Assembly (NCBI GenBank): GCA_001839685.1
Contig: MLAK01001369.1
Location: forward strand, 1-17,876
Source of the DNA: Tritrichomonas foetus
Lineage: Eukaryota; Parabasalia; Tritrichomonadida; Tritrichomonadidae
Reading direction: 5' to 3'
DNA: 17,876 nucleotides
The notes below the pieces were generated by a model, which was not told the DNA's origin, ran no database searches, and saw nothing but the letters and a program-made list of their open reading frames with translations. Made by a program: the position numbers and the translations under genes. The stretch's first letter is position 1; the number at the start of each line of letters is the position of its first letter. Below, in pieces: positions 7,851 through 16,380 of the stretch.

Positions 7851-10800
7851 ATGTCTTTTTCTCAACTTCGCAGCGGCACATCGTTACTATCGACAATTTT
7901 TCCGACATTATCATTTAATGGCCTCAAATTCGCAAGCGAAAGAAACGAAGGATTTTGCGAAAAAATATTATTGAAAAATAATAAGTTTATTTTCAAAGAT
8001 TTTGTGGTTCAAATTTCTGATTATGAATTAGAAGGCGCCGAAATCAAAGTCGCTTTAAACGGAAAACATTGTGAAATCTATATCGAACATGCAAAATGCA
8101 AAATTCAAATTTTGTCAGGTGAGCAGGCGGATCTTTCAAATAACCCAGAAATAAATCTTGACATAAATTTTGAAAACTTGGAGTTTGATTTATATAAAAA
8201 TGATGAAAAATTATTTTCCGTAAGTTCAGAAAATTCATATATTAAATTTAAGCCAAAAGTAAGTCTTGAAGCATCATTTCCTTCTTGCAATGTATTTTAT
8301 CAAAATTCAATAATCTTAAATAATTCTAACTTCAAATTACTCTATGATTACCAGCTCTCATCAATTAATTGTATATCTGATTATGTTGAATTATTTTTTG
8401 GATCAAAATCATTCCTTCAAATGATTTCTTCCTTTAATTTATTCATTGGAAATTTACAAGTAACATTTTCAATTGAACAATGTGAAATTTTTTTCAATAA
8501 AGATACAAAAATTACTTGTTTTAATTTCATATTCACTAAAGCACCAGAAAGATTTTTGATTAAATCATCAAAATGCATTTTAAACCTTTCTTCTTATCGA
8601 TTTTCGATAAAATCATTTGAAATTAACAATAAAAAAGTATCAATTCAAGATGTTGAAATTCTTAATAATCATTTTGAAGTAAAACTACTAAAAAATAATG
8701 AGAATTTCATAAATAGTACCCTTGACAATCCAACAACGATAAAAATTAACTTTTGTCCGTTTGAAGTCACTTTAAGTATGAATCGTTTTCAAGATTTTAC
8801 TACCTCTTTTGTTCGAAACTCACTCGTTAATTTTGTTCTTTCCTTGGCTTCCGAGAAAATTTTGACTCTTGATTTCTTAAACATTAAGTTGAATTTAGAA
8901 ATAGATAAAGATTATGTTTTCCATTATGAAAGTAACTTCAATTTTACAATTCAGCCAGATATTACTTTATTTGGCTCAACAAATATGACTTATCTATTTA
9001 ATAATAATCCATTTATCTGTCAGAATCAAATTTTCCAATATGTTAAGAAGCGTCAAAATAATTATTTTAATGCAAATATTTTACTTTCACCCTTAAACTT
9101 TCATTTGTCAATTGATGAAATCTTTCCATTCTTCAATTTATTGGTTTCCATTTCAAATTTAATAAAAGTATTATTTATTCGAGGTTGTAATGTTTTAACA
9201 ATAGATATGCAGGGAATTCATTTCTATTTCGGTCAATCTGTTATTGGAATGAATGAAAGAACCTCATTTATTGACGTTTCAATAATGAATCAGCCATTAA
9301 TGTTTAAGATGTCCAATAAAGAAATTTCATTTAGTGCTTCACCTGTTATTACCGTTAAGTATTATAATATATTAACTGCCTTTTGGGATACAATTATAGA
9401 ACCGTTTAATGTTTCACTTAATTTTTGCTTCTCTGCAGTCAAAAAACATATTTTTGCAATAATTGAATCACAAATATCAATGAACCTATCAGTCAATTTC
9501 TTATCATCCTTAGTAAAAATGATTGAAAAGCCAACTGCACCGAAAATGCCATACGCTTTTATTTCAAATTATACTGATAATACAATTGTAATTGCTGAAC
9601 CCAAAGGAAGTCAAATGACAATAGCATCAATGTCAACAATTCCTTACGGATTTAATGTATTTTTTTATATTGGTGAAGAACGACCAACAAAATTAACAAT
9701 TGATTTAATCACATCTCAAACTTTTATCAAAAATAACATTTTTGTCAACATTGAGCTGAAAGAAGGAATTAAAAATATTTATTTTATGCAAATTTGGTCA
9801 ATTGAAAATAAACTTGGTGTTGATATCAATGTTTTCATGAAAGTGAAAAAGAATGTAAATTTATTAATGAAACTAAGACATAATGAAATTCATGGATTAC
9901 CTAAAACTGCAACTTATGCAAGTAATTTTCTTGCTGCAGTTGCATGCAACACAACAATTTCCCCACCAAGCTCTCCTCGTTCTAGCTCTTCTTCTGCACC
10001 AAAAAATACAAGTAGTGGAATCATTCCAGATCATAATAATGTTTTTATTCCGAAGAAATATAAAGCGATAAATTATTTATTAAAAGGTCCGAATGTTGAT
10101 AGTGATTGTTTAATATTTCTTGGTAAGAATCCAATTAATAAAGTAAAAATTATGACTTTTCTTCCAAGATATGAATTTGAAAATCATTTACCGATTCCAA
10201 TTTCTCTAACTATTCATCACTGTAGAGCATCAATCACAGAATATTTTAACGATTATGAAACAAAGCCATGCCTATTTCCATATGATATTTCCCAACTTTT
10301 TGAACTTTCAATAACGATTGGTGATAAAGTATCAAAGCCAACAACCATTAATTTTAAAGAGATTTCAAAATTAGCTGAATTTCCCATTTCTTTTGAAAAA
10401 TGCTATTTCAGGCTTCATGTAAGTGTTTCTAGTTTACAAATTTACAAATTCCAGCTTTTTGTTCCAACAATTATCTTCAATTTATCGTCATTGTCATTTT
10501 TAATCAATAAACAACTTGTTCAAAAAGCCAAAACTTATTCACTTCCTTTATTTTCTCATAAGGATTGTCCAGCAATCTTCATTTGTGATGAAAATAACCC
10601 AGAAATTGAAATTCCAGCAACTTCTTTTTCAGAAAAAATACCTATTACTTCATCATTGCTTACAGAAAGTCATGATTTGCTATTGAAGATGAAAACTAAA
10701 GAAGATATTTTCACTCCAGTTCGAACAATTCATCAAAAAAAGACTGGGTTTAGTAATATTTTATATCTTCATGACATGATTACTGTTAAAAATAATTCAA

Positions 10801-12692
10801 CTTATAAGTTTTCATTGTCACTTGTTGGATCAATTACACTTTATTTTGAACCAGGCTTAGTTGCACCGATTTCAGTAATTAATCAAGAAGGTATTTATCA
10901 AATGGAAATTGAAGGATATCAAACAATTGAAAGAATATATCTCACTTATCCAACTAATACTGTTTTACGATTTTCTCCAAGTTTTCAATCATTCCAATCA
11001 ATTAATAATCAAAATGAAATCTTTATTAAAATGAATACTATAACGAATGAAAAAGGTCAAATGATTGTAGAATTTTCCAATGCATCAATAGAATCAGCTC
11101 CTTATCTGATTATAAATAATACGAAACATATGATATATGCCCAACATACACAAAAATGGCTTCCAATGGAAATTTTACCCTATTCATCGAATATTTTTGC
11201 ATTTGATGATCCATTTTCTAAAATGTTTGTTGTTTTAACAATTGAAGGTAAATCCATCCGTGCTTATTTTTCACGTCCGTTACGAAATTCATTATTCCCA
11301 TTCAAAATTGCAGGTGAAAGACTCAGAATGAGTGTGAAAGCACTACCCTCTGGAAAAAGAGCGGTTATTATTCATAATGATATTCAAGTCCAAAAAATTG
11401 ACTATTCAATTAAAGTTGAAATTCCGCAAACGATCATCTCCTTATTATCCGCTCATTCTTCTCAATTTTTAACACTTTATACAACAAAAACGTCTATACA
11501 AGTGGTAACTGAAAATCAAGATTATAAAGTTTCATTTACAACAAAAGCAATTCAAGTAGAAGAAGATGGTGAATTAGTTCCTCAAAATATTGTGATTTCC
11601 AGTGTTTCTGACACTATCCCATTCATCAACGTAGAAATAGTTGCATCAAAACTTGATATTTCACATATTTCATCATTTTCGGCAACAGTTAATAAAATAT
11701 GTGTTCAATTAACTAATTCATTCTTAATAGAATTCGCAAAATTCTTAAGGGAATCACAAATTACAAATTTAAATCTTCATAATAGATTTATAAAAGATCA
11801 GCCAGTTTTTGCGACATCAATTTCCATTTCTCCAATTTTATTAAGTGTATTTTTACGTCGTGATTTGAATGAAACAATTTCCATTGCACAAGATTCAATA
11901 TTGCAGCTTTTTACAATTCCATCACTATCAAATTGCACCTTCACTGGAGTTCAATTAAATAATACTTCATCTACTGTTAAATCAATCATTAATTTTGTTC
12001 GTAAAATTTACTCTAATTCAATTTCACATTTCATATCATGTGCAACTTCTCAACAAGAGCAGAAAGATAGAATTTCATATCCACACTCCCAATTTTTATC
12101 GTTATCTTTATCAAATGATGATTCTTTAAGTCATGATAAAAAAGCATCAAAAGACAATATTGATGTTGTTCTTGAAATAAAAGATTTTCCATCAATTGAA
12201 GACAAAGCTTTAATAAATATTGATAATAATTTAGTTCCAATGAATTTCCAATATATTAAAGATGAAGATCAAGTTCGGAATTCATTTGCACAAAATGCAC
12301 CAAATCGAATCGGCTATCGAAAACTATTTTTGTTAAACAGGATCGAAACAACTGATTCGAAAGTGTATAATGATGCTTCAATTTTATTGAAAAAGAAAAA
12401 AGGTTGCATTCTTTATTATTTCCATTCGATTTTAACAGCAAATCAATATGCATTTGTATTTGAAGATACTTTTGATGTTATTGATATTTCAACAAACCAG
12501 ATTCTATTTTCTACACCACTAATTGCGATTCATGATGCAGTTTCTGAAAGAGCCGATCTGAAAATAATTATGAATTCTGAAAAGGCAAAACAAGCACCAA
12601 AATCTTTTGTTTTTAAATTCGATTCACCAAATACCACTGAAACAATGGTAAATGAAATAATTTCACATAAAGTTCAATTTACGAACAAATAA
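7851..12692 (+). CDS. Compact VPS13-like lipid-transfer protein with VAB/SHR-BD-type region
   Basis: A 1613-residue protein with no transmembrane helix. Residues 1-560 are rich in alternating hydrophobic, beta-like sequence, consistent with the lipid-conducting groove of bridge-like transfer proteins. From about 567 to 1180 it carries repeats resembling the VPS13 adaptor-binding (SHR-BD) region, each with the recurrent Asn: ISNYTDN, IENKLG, FENHLP, VKNNST and IINNTKH. The last runs into W..MEILPYSS..FAFDDP ending at 1121, as in VPS13. A Ser-rich insert sits at about 700-725. The final about 120 residues (from 1490) could form the C-terminal PH-like domain. Expected role: lipid movement at membrane contact sites. 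It is about half the usual VPS13 length, and its N-terminus lacks an obvious chorein motif, so it may be shortened, diverged or another bridge-like family member. The coding sequence is extremely AT-rich except at its 5' end. Confidence 0.7.
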   Translation: MSFSQLRSGTSLLSTIFPTLSFNGLKFASERNEGFCEKILLKNNKFIFKDFVVQISDYELEGAEIKVALNGKHCEIYIEHAKCKIQILSGEQADLSNNPEINLDINFENLEFDLYKNDEKLFSVSSENSYIKFKPKVSLEASFPSCNVFYQNSIILNNSNFKLLYDYQLSSINCISDYVELFFGSKSFLQMISSFNLFIGNLQVTFSIEQCEIFFNKDTKITCFNFIFTKAPERFLIKSSKCILNLSSYRFSIKSFEINNKKVSIQDVEILNNHFEVKLLKNNENFINSTLDNPTTIKINFCPFEVTLSMNRFQDFTTSFVRNSLVNFVLSLASEKILTLDFLNIKLNLEIDKDYVFHYESNFNFTIQPDITLFGSTNMTYLFNNNPFICQNQIFQYVKKRQNNYFNANILLSPLNFHLSIDEIFPFFNLLVSISNLIKVLFIRGCNVLTIDMQGIHFYFGQSVIGMNERTSFIDVSIMNQPLMFKMSNKEISFSASPVITVKYYNILTAFWDTIIEPFNVSLNFCFSAVKKHIFAIIESQISMNLSVNFLSSLVKMIEKPTAPKMPYAFISNYTDNTIVIAEPKGSQMTIASMSTIPYGFNVFFYIGEERPTKLTIDLITSQTFIKNNIFVNIELKEGIKNIYFMQIWSIENKLGVDINVFMKVKKNVNLLMKLRHNEIHGLPKTATYASNFLAAVACNTTISPPSSPRSSSSSAPKNTSSGIIPDHNNVFIPKKYKAINYLLKGPNVDSDCLIFLGKNPINKVKIMTFLPRYEFENHLPIPISLTIHHCRASITEYFNDYETKPCLFPYDISQLFELSITIGDKVSKPTTINFKEISKLAEFPISFEKCYFRLHVSVSSLQIYKFQLFVPTIIFNLSSLSFLINKQLVQKAKTYSLPLFSHKDCPAIFICDENNPEIEIPATSFSEKIPITSSLLTESHDLLLKMKTKEDIFTPVRTIHQKKTGFSNILYLHDMITVKNNSTYKFSLSLVGSITLYFEPGLVAPISVINQEGIYQMEIEGYQTIERIYLTYPTNTVLRFSPSFQSFQSINNQNEIFIKMNTITNEKGQMIVEFSNASIESAPYLIINNTKHMIYAQHTQKWLPMEILPYSSNIFAFDDPFSKMFVVLTIEGKSIRAYFSRPLRNSLFPFKIAGERLRMSVKALPSGKRAVIIHNDIQVQKIDYSIKVEIPQTIISLLSAHSSQFLTLYTTKTSIQVVTENQDYKVSFTTKAIQVEEDGELVPQNIVISSVSDTIPFINVEIVASKLDISHISSFSATVNKICVQLTNSFLIEFAKFLRESQITNLNLHNRFIKDQPVFATSISISPILLSVFLRRDLNETISIAQDSILQLFTIPSLSNCTFTGVQLNNTSSTVKSIINFVRKIYSNSISHFISCATSQQEQKDRISYPHSQFLSLSLSNDDSLSHDKKASKDNIDVVLEIKDFPSIEDKALINIDNNLVPMNFQYIKDEDQVRNSFAQNAPNRIGYRKLFLLNRIETTDSKVYNDASILLKKKKGCILYYFHSILTANQYAFVFEDTFDVIDISTNQILFSTPLIAIHDAVSERADLKIIMNSEKAKQAPKSFVFKFDSPNTTETMVNEIISHKVQFTNK

Positions 12693-12962
12693 CAAAATAT
12701 GAAAATAACGACTATAAAGTGTGCCCTTCTTATATTAATAAACATGATTAAGATGATTTTTTCCCATATTTTTGTTTTTTTTAAACAGTATATGAATTCG
12801 ATATATTAAAAAAAAAATACAATTTCGACTTGGTGATTCACATCAATATTTAGGCCAAATTTCCAGTCAAAAATGTATTTGAGATTTTCTATTGAAAAAG
12901 CACGTATGTCACGTATGAAAATATTGTATCGAATTTTTGTCTGCATTTTTTGTTGAAAACAA

Positions 12963-13445
12963 ATGTCTGATCAAGAAAGTTCATCTGATGAAGAATTCGA
13001 TGTAGAATTAGATTCAGATGATGAAATTGCAATTATTTTAAACGTCCACCTTCCTCAAGTTTCACAAAACGACGCTTTTAATTATTTGCCCGATAATTTC
13101 CAATACCGCTCAGTTTCGCACGACCAATTCCTTCCCACGAATCCAATTTCTTATCCGCATTTGAAATTCACATTATTAGATCCAGAAAAAGAGAAAGAGA
13201 AAGAAGAGAAAGAGAAGGACGAGCCAAAACCATGGCGAGATAATCCAAAAACTATGCCAGATTATTTCAATTATGGATTCACAGAACGCGTGTGGGAAGC
13301 ATATAAATACAAACAGCTCACTTTGCGCCGATTATTCTCCGGAAGAATGCAAAATGGAAATCGCCACAGAAATCTTCACAAAAACAAAGACCACTTTAAT
13401 AACAATAACAATAATAATAACAATATTATTAATAATAAAAAGTAA
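12963..13445 (+). CDS. Fip1-like pre-mRNA polyadenylation factor, minimal
   Basis: A 160-residue protein carrying the Fip1 motif: PWR at 90-92, then MPDYFNYGF at 98-106 and W..Y..KQ to 118. This closely matches the conserved PWR...DYFNYGF...W..Y of yeast Fip1 and human FIP1L1. Fip1 tethers poly(A) polymerase to the cleavage/polyadenylation complex in the nucleus. The N-terminus is acidic (ESSSDEEFDVELDSDDE), as in other Fip1 proteins. A Lys/Glu run (75-88) precedes the motif, and a basic segment plus an Asn tract (146-154, encoded by AAC/AAT repeats) ends the protein. It is about half the length of yeast Fip1 and lacks the Pro-rich and Arg-rich tails of larger homologues. The start is the first ATG, which keeps the acidic N-terminus. 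It lies 270 bases after the VPS13-like stop, on the same strand. Confidence 0.85.
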   Translation: MSDQESSSDEEFDVELDSDDEIAIILNVHLPQVSQNDAFNYLPDNFQYRSVSHDQFLPTNPISYPHLKFTLLDPEKEKEKEEKEKDEPKPWRDNPKTMPDYFNYGFTERVWEAYKYKQLTLRRLFSGRMQNGNRHRNLHKNKDHFNNNNNNNNNIINNKK

Positions 13446-13446
13446 A
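13443..13446 (+). terminator. TAAA overlapping the Fip1-like stop codon
   Basis: The TAA stop plus the next A makes TAAA, the arrangement described for Trichomonas polyadenylation signals. Further TAAA copies follow closely (around 13470 and 13488). Function is inferred. Confidence 0.4.
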
Positions 13447-14428
13447 ATTGTGTTTGCTCAAAATGAATTAAATAAAAAAAGTTTTTAATTAAATTTTTCT
13501 GATAAAAATATTTTTTTTAAGAAATCCAATTTTATTGTTGGGCTCTGAATGGCTGCCTTATTTTATGGTCTCTTATATTAAGAGCTATGACCATGTTTTG
13601 AATCACAGGCGAATGACACATCAAACAAATTTGACTTCACTTTTTCGAAAGCAATCAGAATTCGCCTTTTTCGTGTAACAATAAATACAACCAGTTTCAT
13701 CGTGAATATTGAAGGTATGCATCTTTGTTATGACCAAGGTTTAACAACCTAACGACCCAACTTTAAGTGCTTTCGTTATAAGGAGCCATCTTTATACAAC
13801 CTGCATCGAATAAAAAGTTGACATGCAAAACATTAATGAAAATGGCATGTAGTAAAACTGGTTCAACTTTATGAATCATACAGTATAAGGTGAAGTGAAA
13901 TTGTTTGAGCGATTTTATTGATTGAATTAAGAAAAATCAGCTTTATGTAAGACTCAAGCAGGCCTTTAATCATTTAGCTTCACTTCACTAGCAGATTTTT
14001 TAATGATCATTCATCCAAAATTATTTTTGACCACTACTATGAAAAAACAATGACCCTAGCGATTCTCTGTTTTGTGTGATGTGTATAAATTGTTGACAGC
14101 TGAATTTTACTTTTGGTTGATTCAACAAAACAAAACATTTTGACTATTTTTTAAAACATGCCTTTTATGTATCAAAACAATCACTAATTCTAACTTATGC
14201 CAATTTAAATTCAATATATCTATTCAGATTTCACTAGCTTCAATAATATTTCCCTCATCCAATCTTTAAGCTATTTTTCTTTTTCTCAAGTATCATTGAA
14301 GAGAGTCTATAAATGAATCAGTATTTCCAAATAAAATTTTTGTATTAGAAGCTATTCATCAAGAGAAGACATTTTTGGAGACCATTTATCTACACAAATT
14401 TTAATAATTAAACGGTCTCTTAATCATA
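13446..14428. other. Long intergenic region with several inverted repeats
   Basis: About 980 bases with no credible coding frame. The stretch 13540-13800 is less A/T-rich than the rest and holds several short stems: ATGGTC/GACCAT (13565-13570, 13589-13594) around an inner TCTTA/TAAGA; AGGCGAAT/ATTCGCCT (13607-13614, 13660-13667); AGGTT/AACCT (13737-13741, 13746-13750); and ACATGC/GCATGT (13821-13826, 13845-13850). A 10-bp inverted repeat GTGAAGTGAA/TTCACTTCAC lies at 13890-13899 and 13979-13988. The last about 400 bases are plain AT-rich upstream sequence of the Myb gene. Confidence 0.5.
14424..14428 (+). promoter_or_regulatory. Candidate initiator for the Myb gene
   Basis: TCATA matches TCA(+1)(C/T)(T/A) and abuts the ATG at 14429, giving a leader of only about 3 bases. 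An AACGG, resembling half of a Myb site, lies at 14411-14415. Both are short motifs, so this is weak evidence. Confidence 0.3.
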
Positions 14429-16060
14429 ATGAAAAAGAACAAAAATTTTAGTCCAAATGTTCTTTTTCACTATGGAATGAATGTTATTGAATCACTGAAG
14501 TTAAAACTTTCAGATGATCAATATGAAAGTATTCGTTCATTGATTCAAAGTTTTACAAATGGTAAATTAAATTTTGACAATGCTTCTAAAGAATGTCAAT
14601 CCATTATTGATACATCTTACCCAATAGAATGTATTCACAAAATTATTAATACAAAAACGGAAAAACCCATTACAACACCTTCATTAAATGAAATAAATTC
14701 ACACGTGAAAAATTCAAAGACTCAATCAAAAAAGAAAAAAAAGAGACTAAGACTTAAATATGTATATGAAAATGATATTGATAATGATGAATACTTTGAA
14801 CTTGACGATGATGATGATGATTTTGAATATTCAAAGGGCTGTTCTAAATCAAAACGAAAGAAAATCAAAAATTCAAAGCCGCAATCAACACCAAAAGATC
14901 CAAATTCATTACTCACTCGAATATATTGGACTGAAGAAGAAGAAGCAAGATTACTCATGGGTGTTCAACTTTATGGAGAAAAATGGAAAAAGGTTGCCGA
15001 ATATGTTGGAAATAAAGAATCTCATATGTGTTATCAACACTGGTTTCGAAGTGTTAATCCAACATTAAGTAGAGAAAAATGGACACATGAAGAAGATCAA
15101 AAATTAAAAGAACTTTATAATTTATATGGCGAAAAATGGCTCAAGATTGCAAGATTAATGGGAAATAGAAGCAATCAAATGTGCAGAGATCGAGCAATAA
15201 AAATTATTGATGGTGTAAGAACCCGAAAATATAAAACTGATGGTCAAACTGAATCTCAAAATCGGAGTGGCGGTGTCAGTCATAAACAACCTAAGCATAA
15301 ACGACTGGGAAGTAAACCATGGGAAATTGATGAATCGTCTTCAGATATTGATTCATTGGGTGAAGATGACCCAATTTTGGATAATTTTGGTGTTTTCGAT
15401 TTCAACAATGATAAAATGCCGTTTATTGAAAAATCACCCTCTTCATCTTCAAAAACAAATGCGAATAATAATATTAATCATACTTCTACTATTAATAATA
15501 AAACATTATCATATCCCAAAACACGGAAACAATTGAAGGGGCAGAAATTGCCTACAGATATATCTATGAAAGGCGAATTTCTAAGTGAAAAACATCCAGA
15601 AAAATTTATAACATCGCTTCATTTCGAATTTAATGAGCAAAGTTTTGAAATAAAGCGTCAAAATTTGTTGAATATGCTAGCAAAAATTCAAGAGGAAGAG
15701 GAGATTAATGAAGAAATAAGTTACAATTATGTAACATTAATTGACAATAATCCGCTTTTAAATCAACAGCCTATGGAAGAGCATTTAATAATGAGAAATA
15801 AAATGAAAAATGAAATGAATCATTTGTTACCAAAATCTCAAATTAGCAATGAAAATTTAAATAATGAACTTACCAATTTCGAAAATAATTCACAAAATCA
15901 GACTAAAATCGAATTACTGGAAAATAATTCATCATGCTTTTTAAATGACATTGATAGAAAAGAGGACAATAAATATTTGCATCCAACTCGACAAATGGAA
16001 GTTGATTATTCGCGTTCTCTTTTCTGTAGTGATGGATTCTTTAATGACACATTTTTTTAA
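14429..16060 (+). CDS. Two-repeat Myb DNA-binding protein
   Basis: A 543-residue predicted nuclear transcription factor. Two tandem Myb repeats span about 165-262. Repeat 1 has the three spaced tryptophans Trp167, Trp186 and Trp205. Repeat 2 has Trp218 and Trp237, but Ala256 sits at the third position, in the segment QMCRDRAIKII. Before the repeats come an N-terminal segment (about 20-80, DDQYESIRSLI.. to HKIIN) that I believe recurs in trichomonad Mybs (from memory, unchecked), basic clusters at about 100-110 and 139-148 that could be nuclear localisation signals, and an acidic Asp run between them. The C-terminal half is Asn/Ser/Glu-rich and probably disordered. Myb proteins bind core promoter elements in Trichomonas vaginalis, so a promoter-binding role is likely; targets are unknown. 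An AACGG lies just upstream, raising the possibility of self-control. Confidence 0.93.
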   Translation: MKKNKNFSPNVLFHYGMNVIESLKLKLSDDQYESIRSLIQSFTNGKLNFDNASKECQSIIDTSYPIECIHKIINTKTEKPITTPSLNEINSHVKNSKTQSKKKKKRLRLKYVYENDIDNDEYFELDDDDDDFEYSKGCSKSKRKKIKNSKPQSTPKDPNSLLTRIYWTEEEEARLLMGVQLYGEKWKKVAEYVGNKESHMCYQHWFRSVNPTLSREKWTHEEDQKLKELYNLYGEKWLKIARLMGNRSNQMCRDRAIKIIDGVRTRKYKTDGQTESQNRSGGVSHKQPKHKRLGSKPWEIDESSSDIDSLGEDDPILDNFGVFDFNNDKMPFIEKSPSSSSKTNANNNINHTSTINNKTLSYPKTRKQLKGQKLPTDISMKGEFLSEKHPEKFITSLHFEFNEQSFEIKRQNLLNMLAKIQEEEEINEEISYNYVTLIDNNPLLNQQPMEEHLIMRNKMKNEMNHLLPKSQISNENLNNELTNFENNSQNQTKIELLENNSSCFLNDIDRKEDNKYLHPTRQMEVDYSRSLFCSDGFFNDTFF

Positions 16061-16061
16061 A
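16058..16061 (+). terminator. TAAA overlapping the Myb stop codon
   Basis: The TAA stop is followed by A, giving TAAA as in trichomonad polyadenylation signals. Inferred only. Confidence 0.4.
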
Positions 16062-16380
16062 TATATATTTCAGATTAAGAATTTTTGTTACAATTGAATA
16101 GTAACTAAGACGAACAAATTCAATCTAATGTCACATTGTTCAAATTTAAATCGGAATAAAAAATATTTATTCCATTAAACAATTATTTCCTTGGCTAAAA
16201 TGAAATGACTTTATTTGCTAGCCAAGATAAAGAATAAGAAGAATCTTTTTAATTGATTTTTATAAGAGGTTTTCTCAGTCTTCTCCACTCATATTGTATT
16301 TAACTTAATAAATGTATTATTATCAGTATATTCGATAAATTTTTATAAAAATATGACAAAATATATCGAACCTTCTTACC
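16061..16380. other. Tail-to-tail intergenic region with a hairpin
   Basis: No coding frame. CTTGGCTA (16190-16197) and TAGCCAAG (16219-16226) form a perfect 8-bp stem, and AAAT (16198-16201) can pair with ATTT (16213-16216) inside it. The hairpin sits between the 3' ends of the convergent Myb and acidic-protein genes, about 130 and 155 bases from their stops. It could mark 3' ends of both, but this is not shown. Confidence 0.4.

Noticed and set aside
12904..12962. GTATGT resembling a trichomonad 5' splice site before the Fip1-like gene
   Set aside because: No matching ACTAAC-type branch/acceptor motif follows, and the Fip1-like frame needs no intron. No intron was found elsewhere either.
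13856..13872. GGTTCAACTTT resembling a tRNA T-arm
   Set aside because: No acceptor stem, D-arm or anticodon arm at tRNA spacing.
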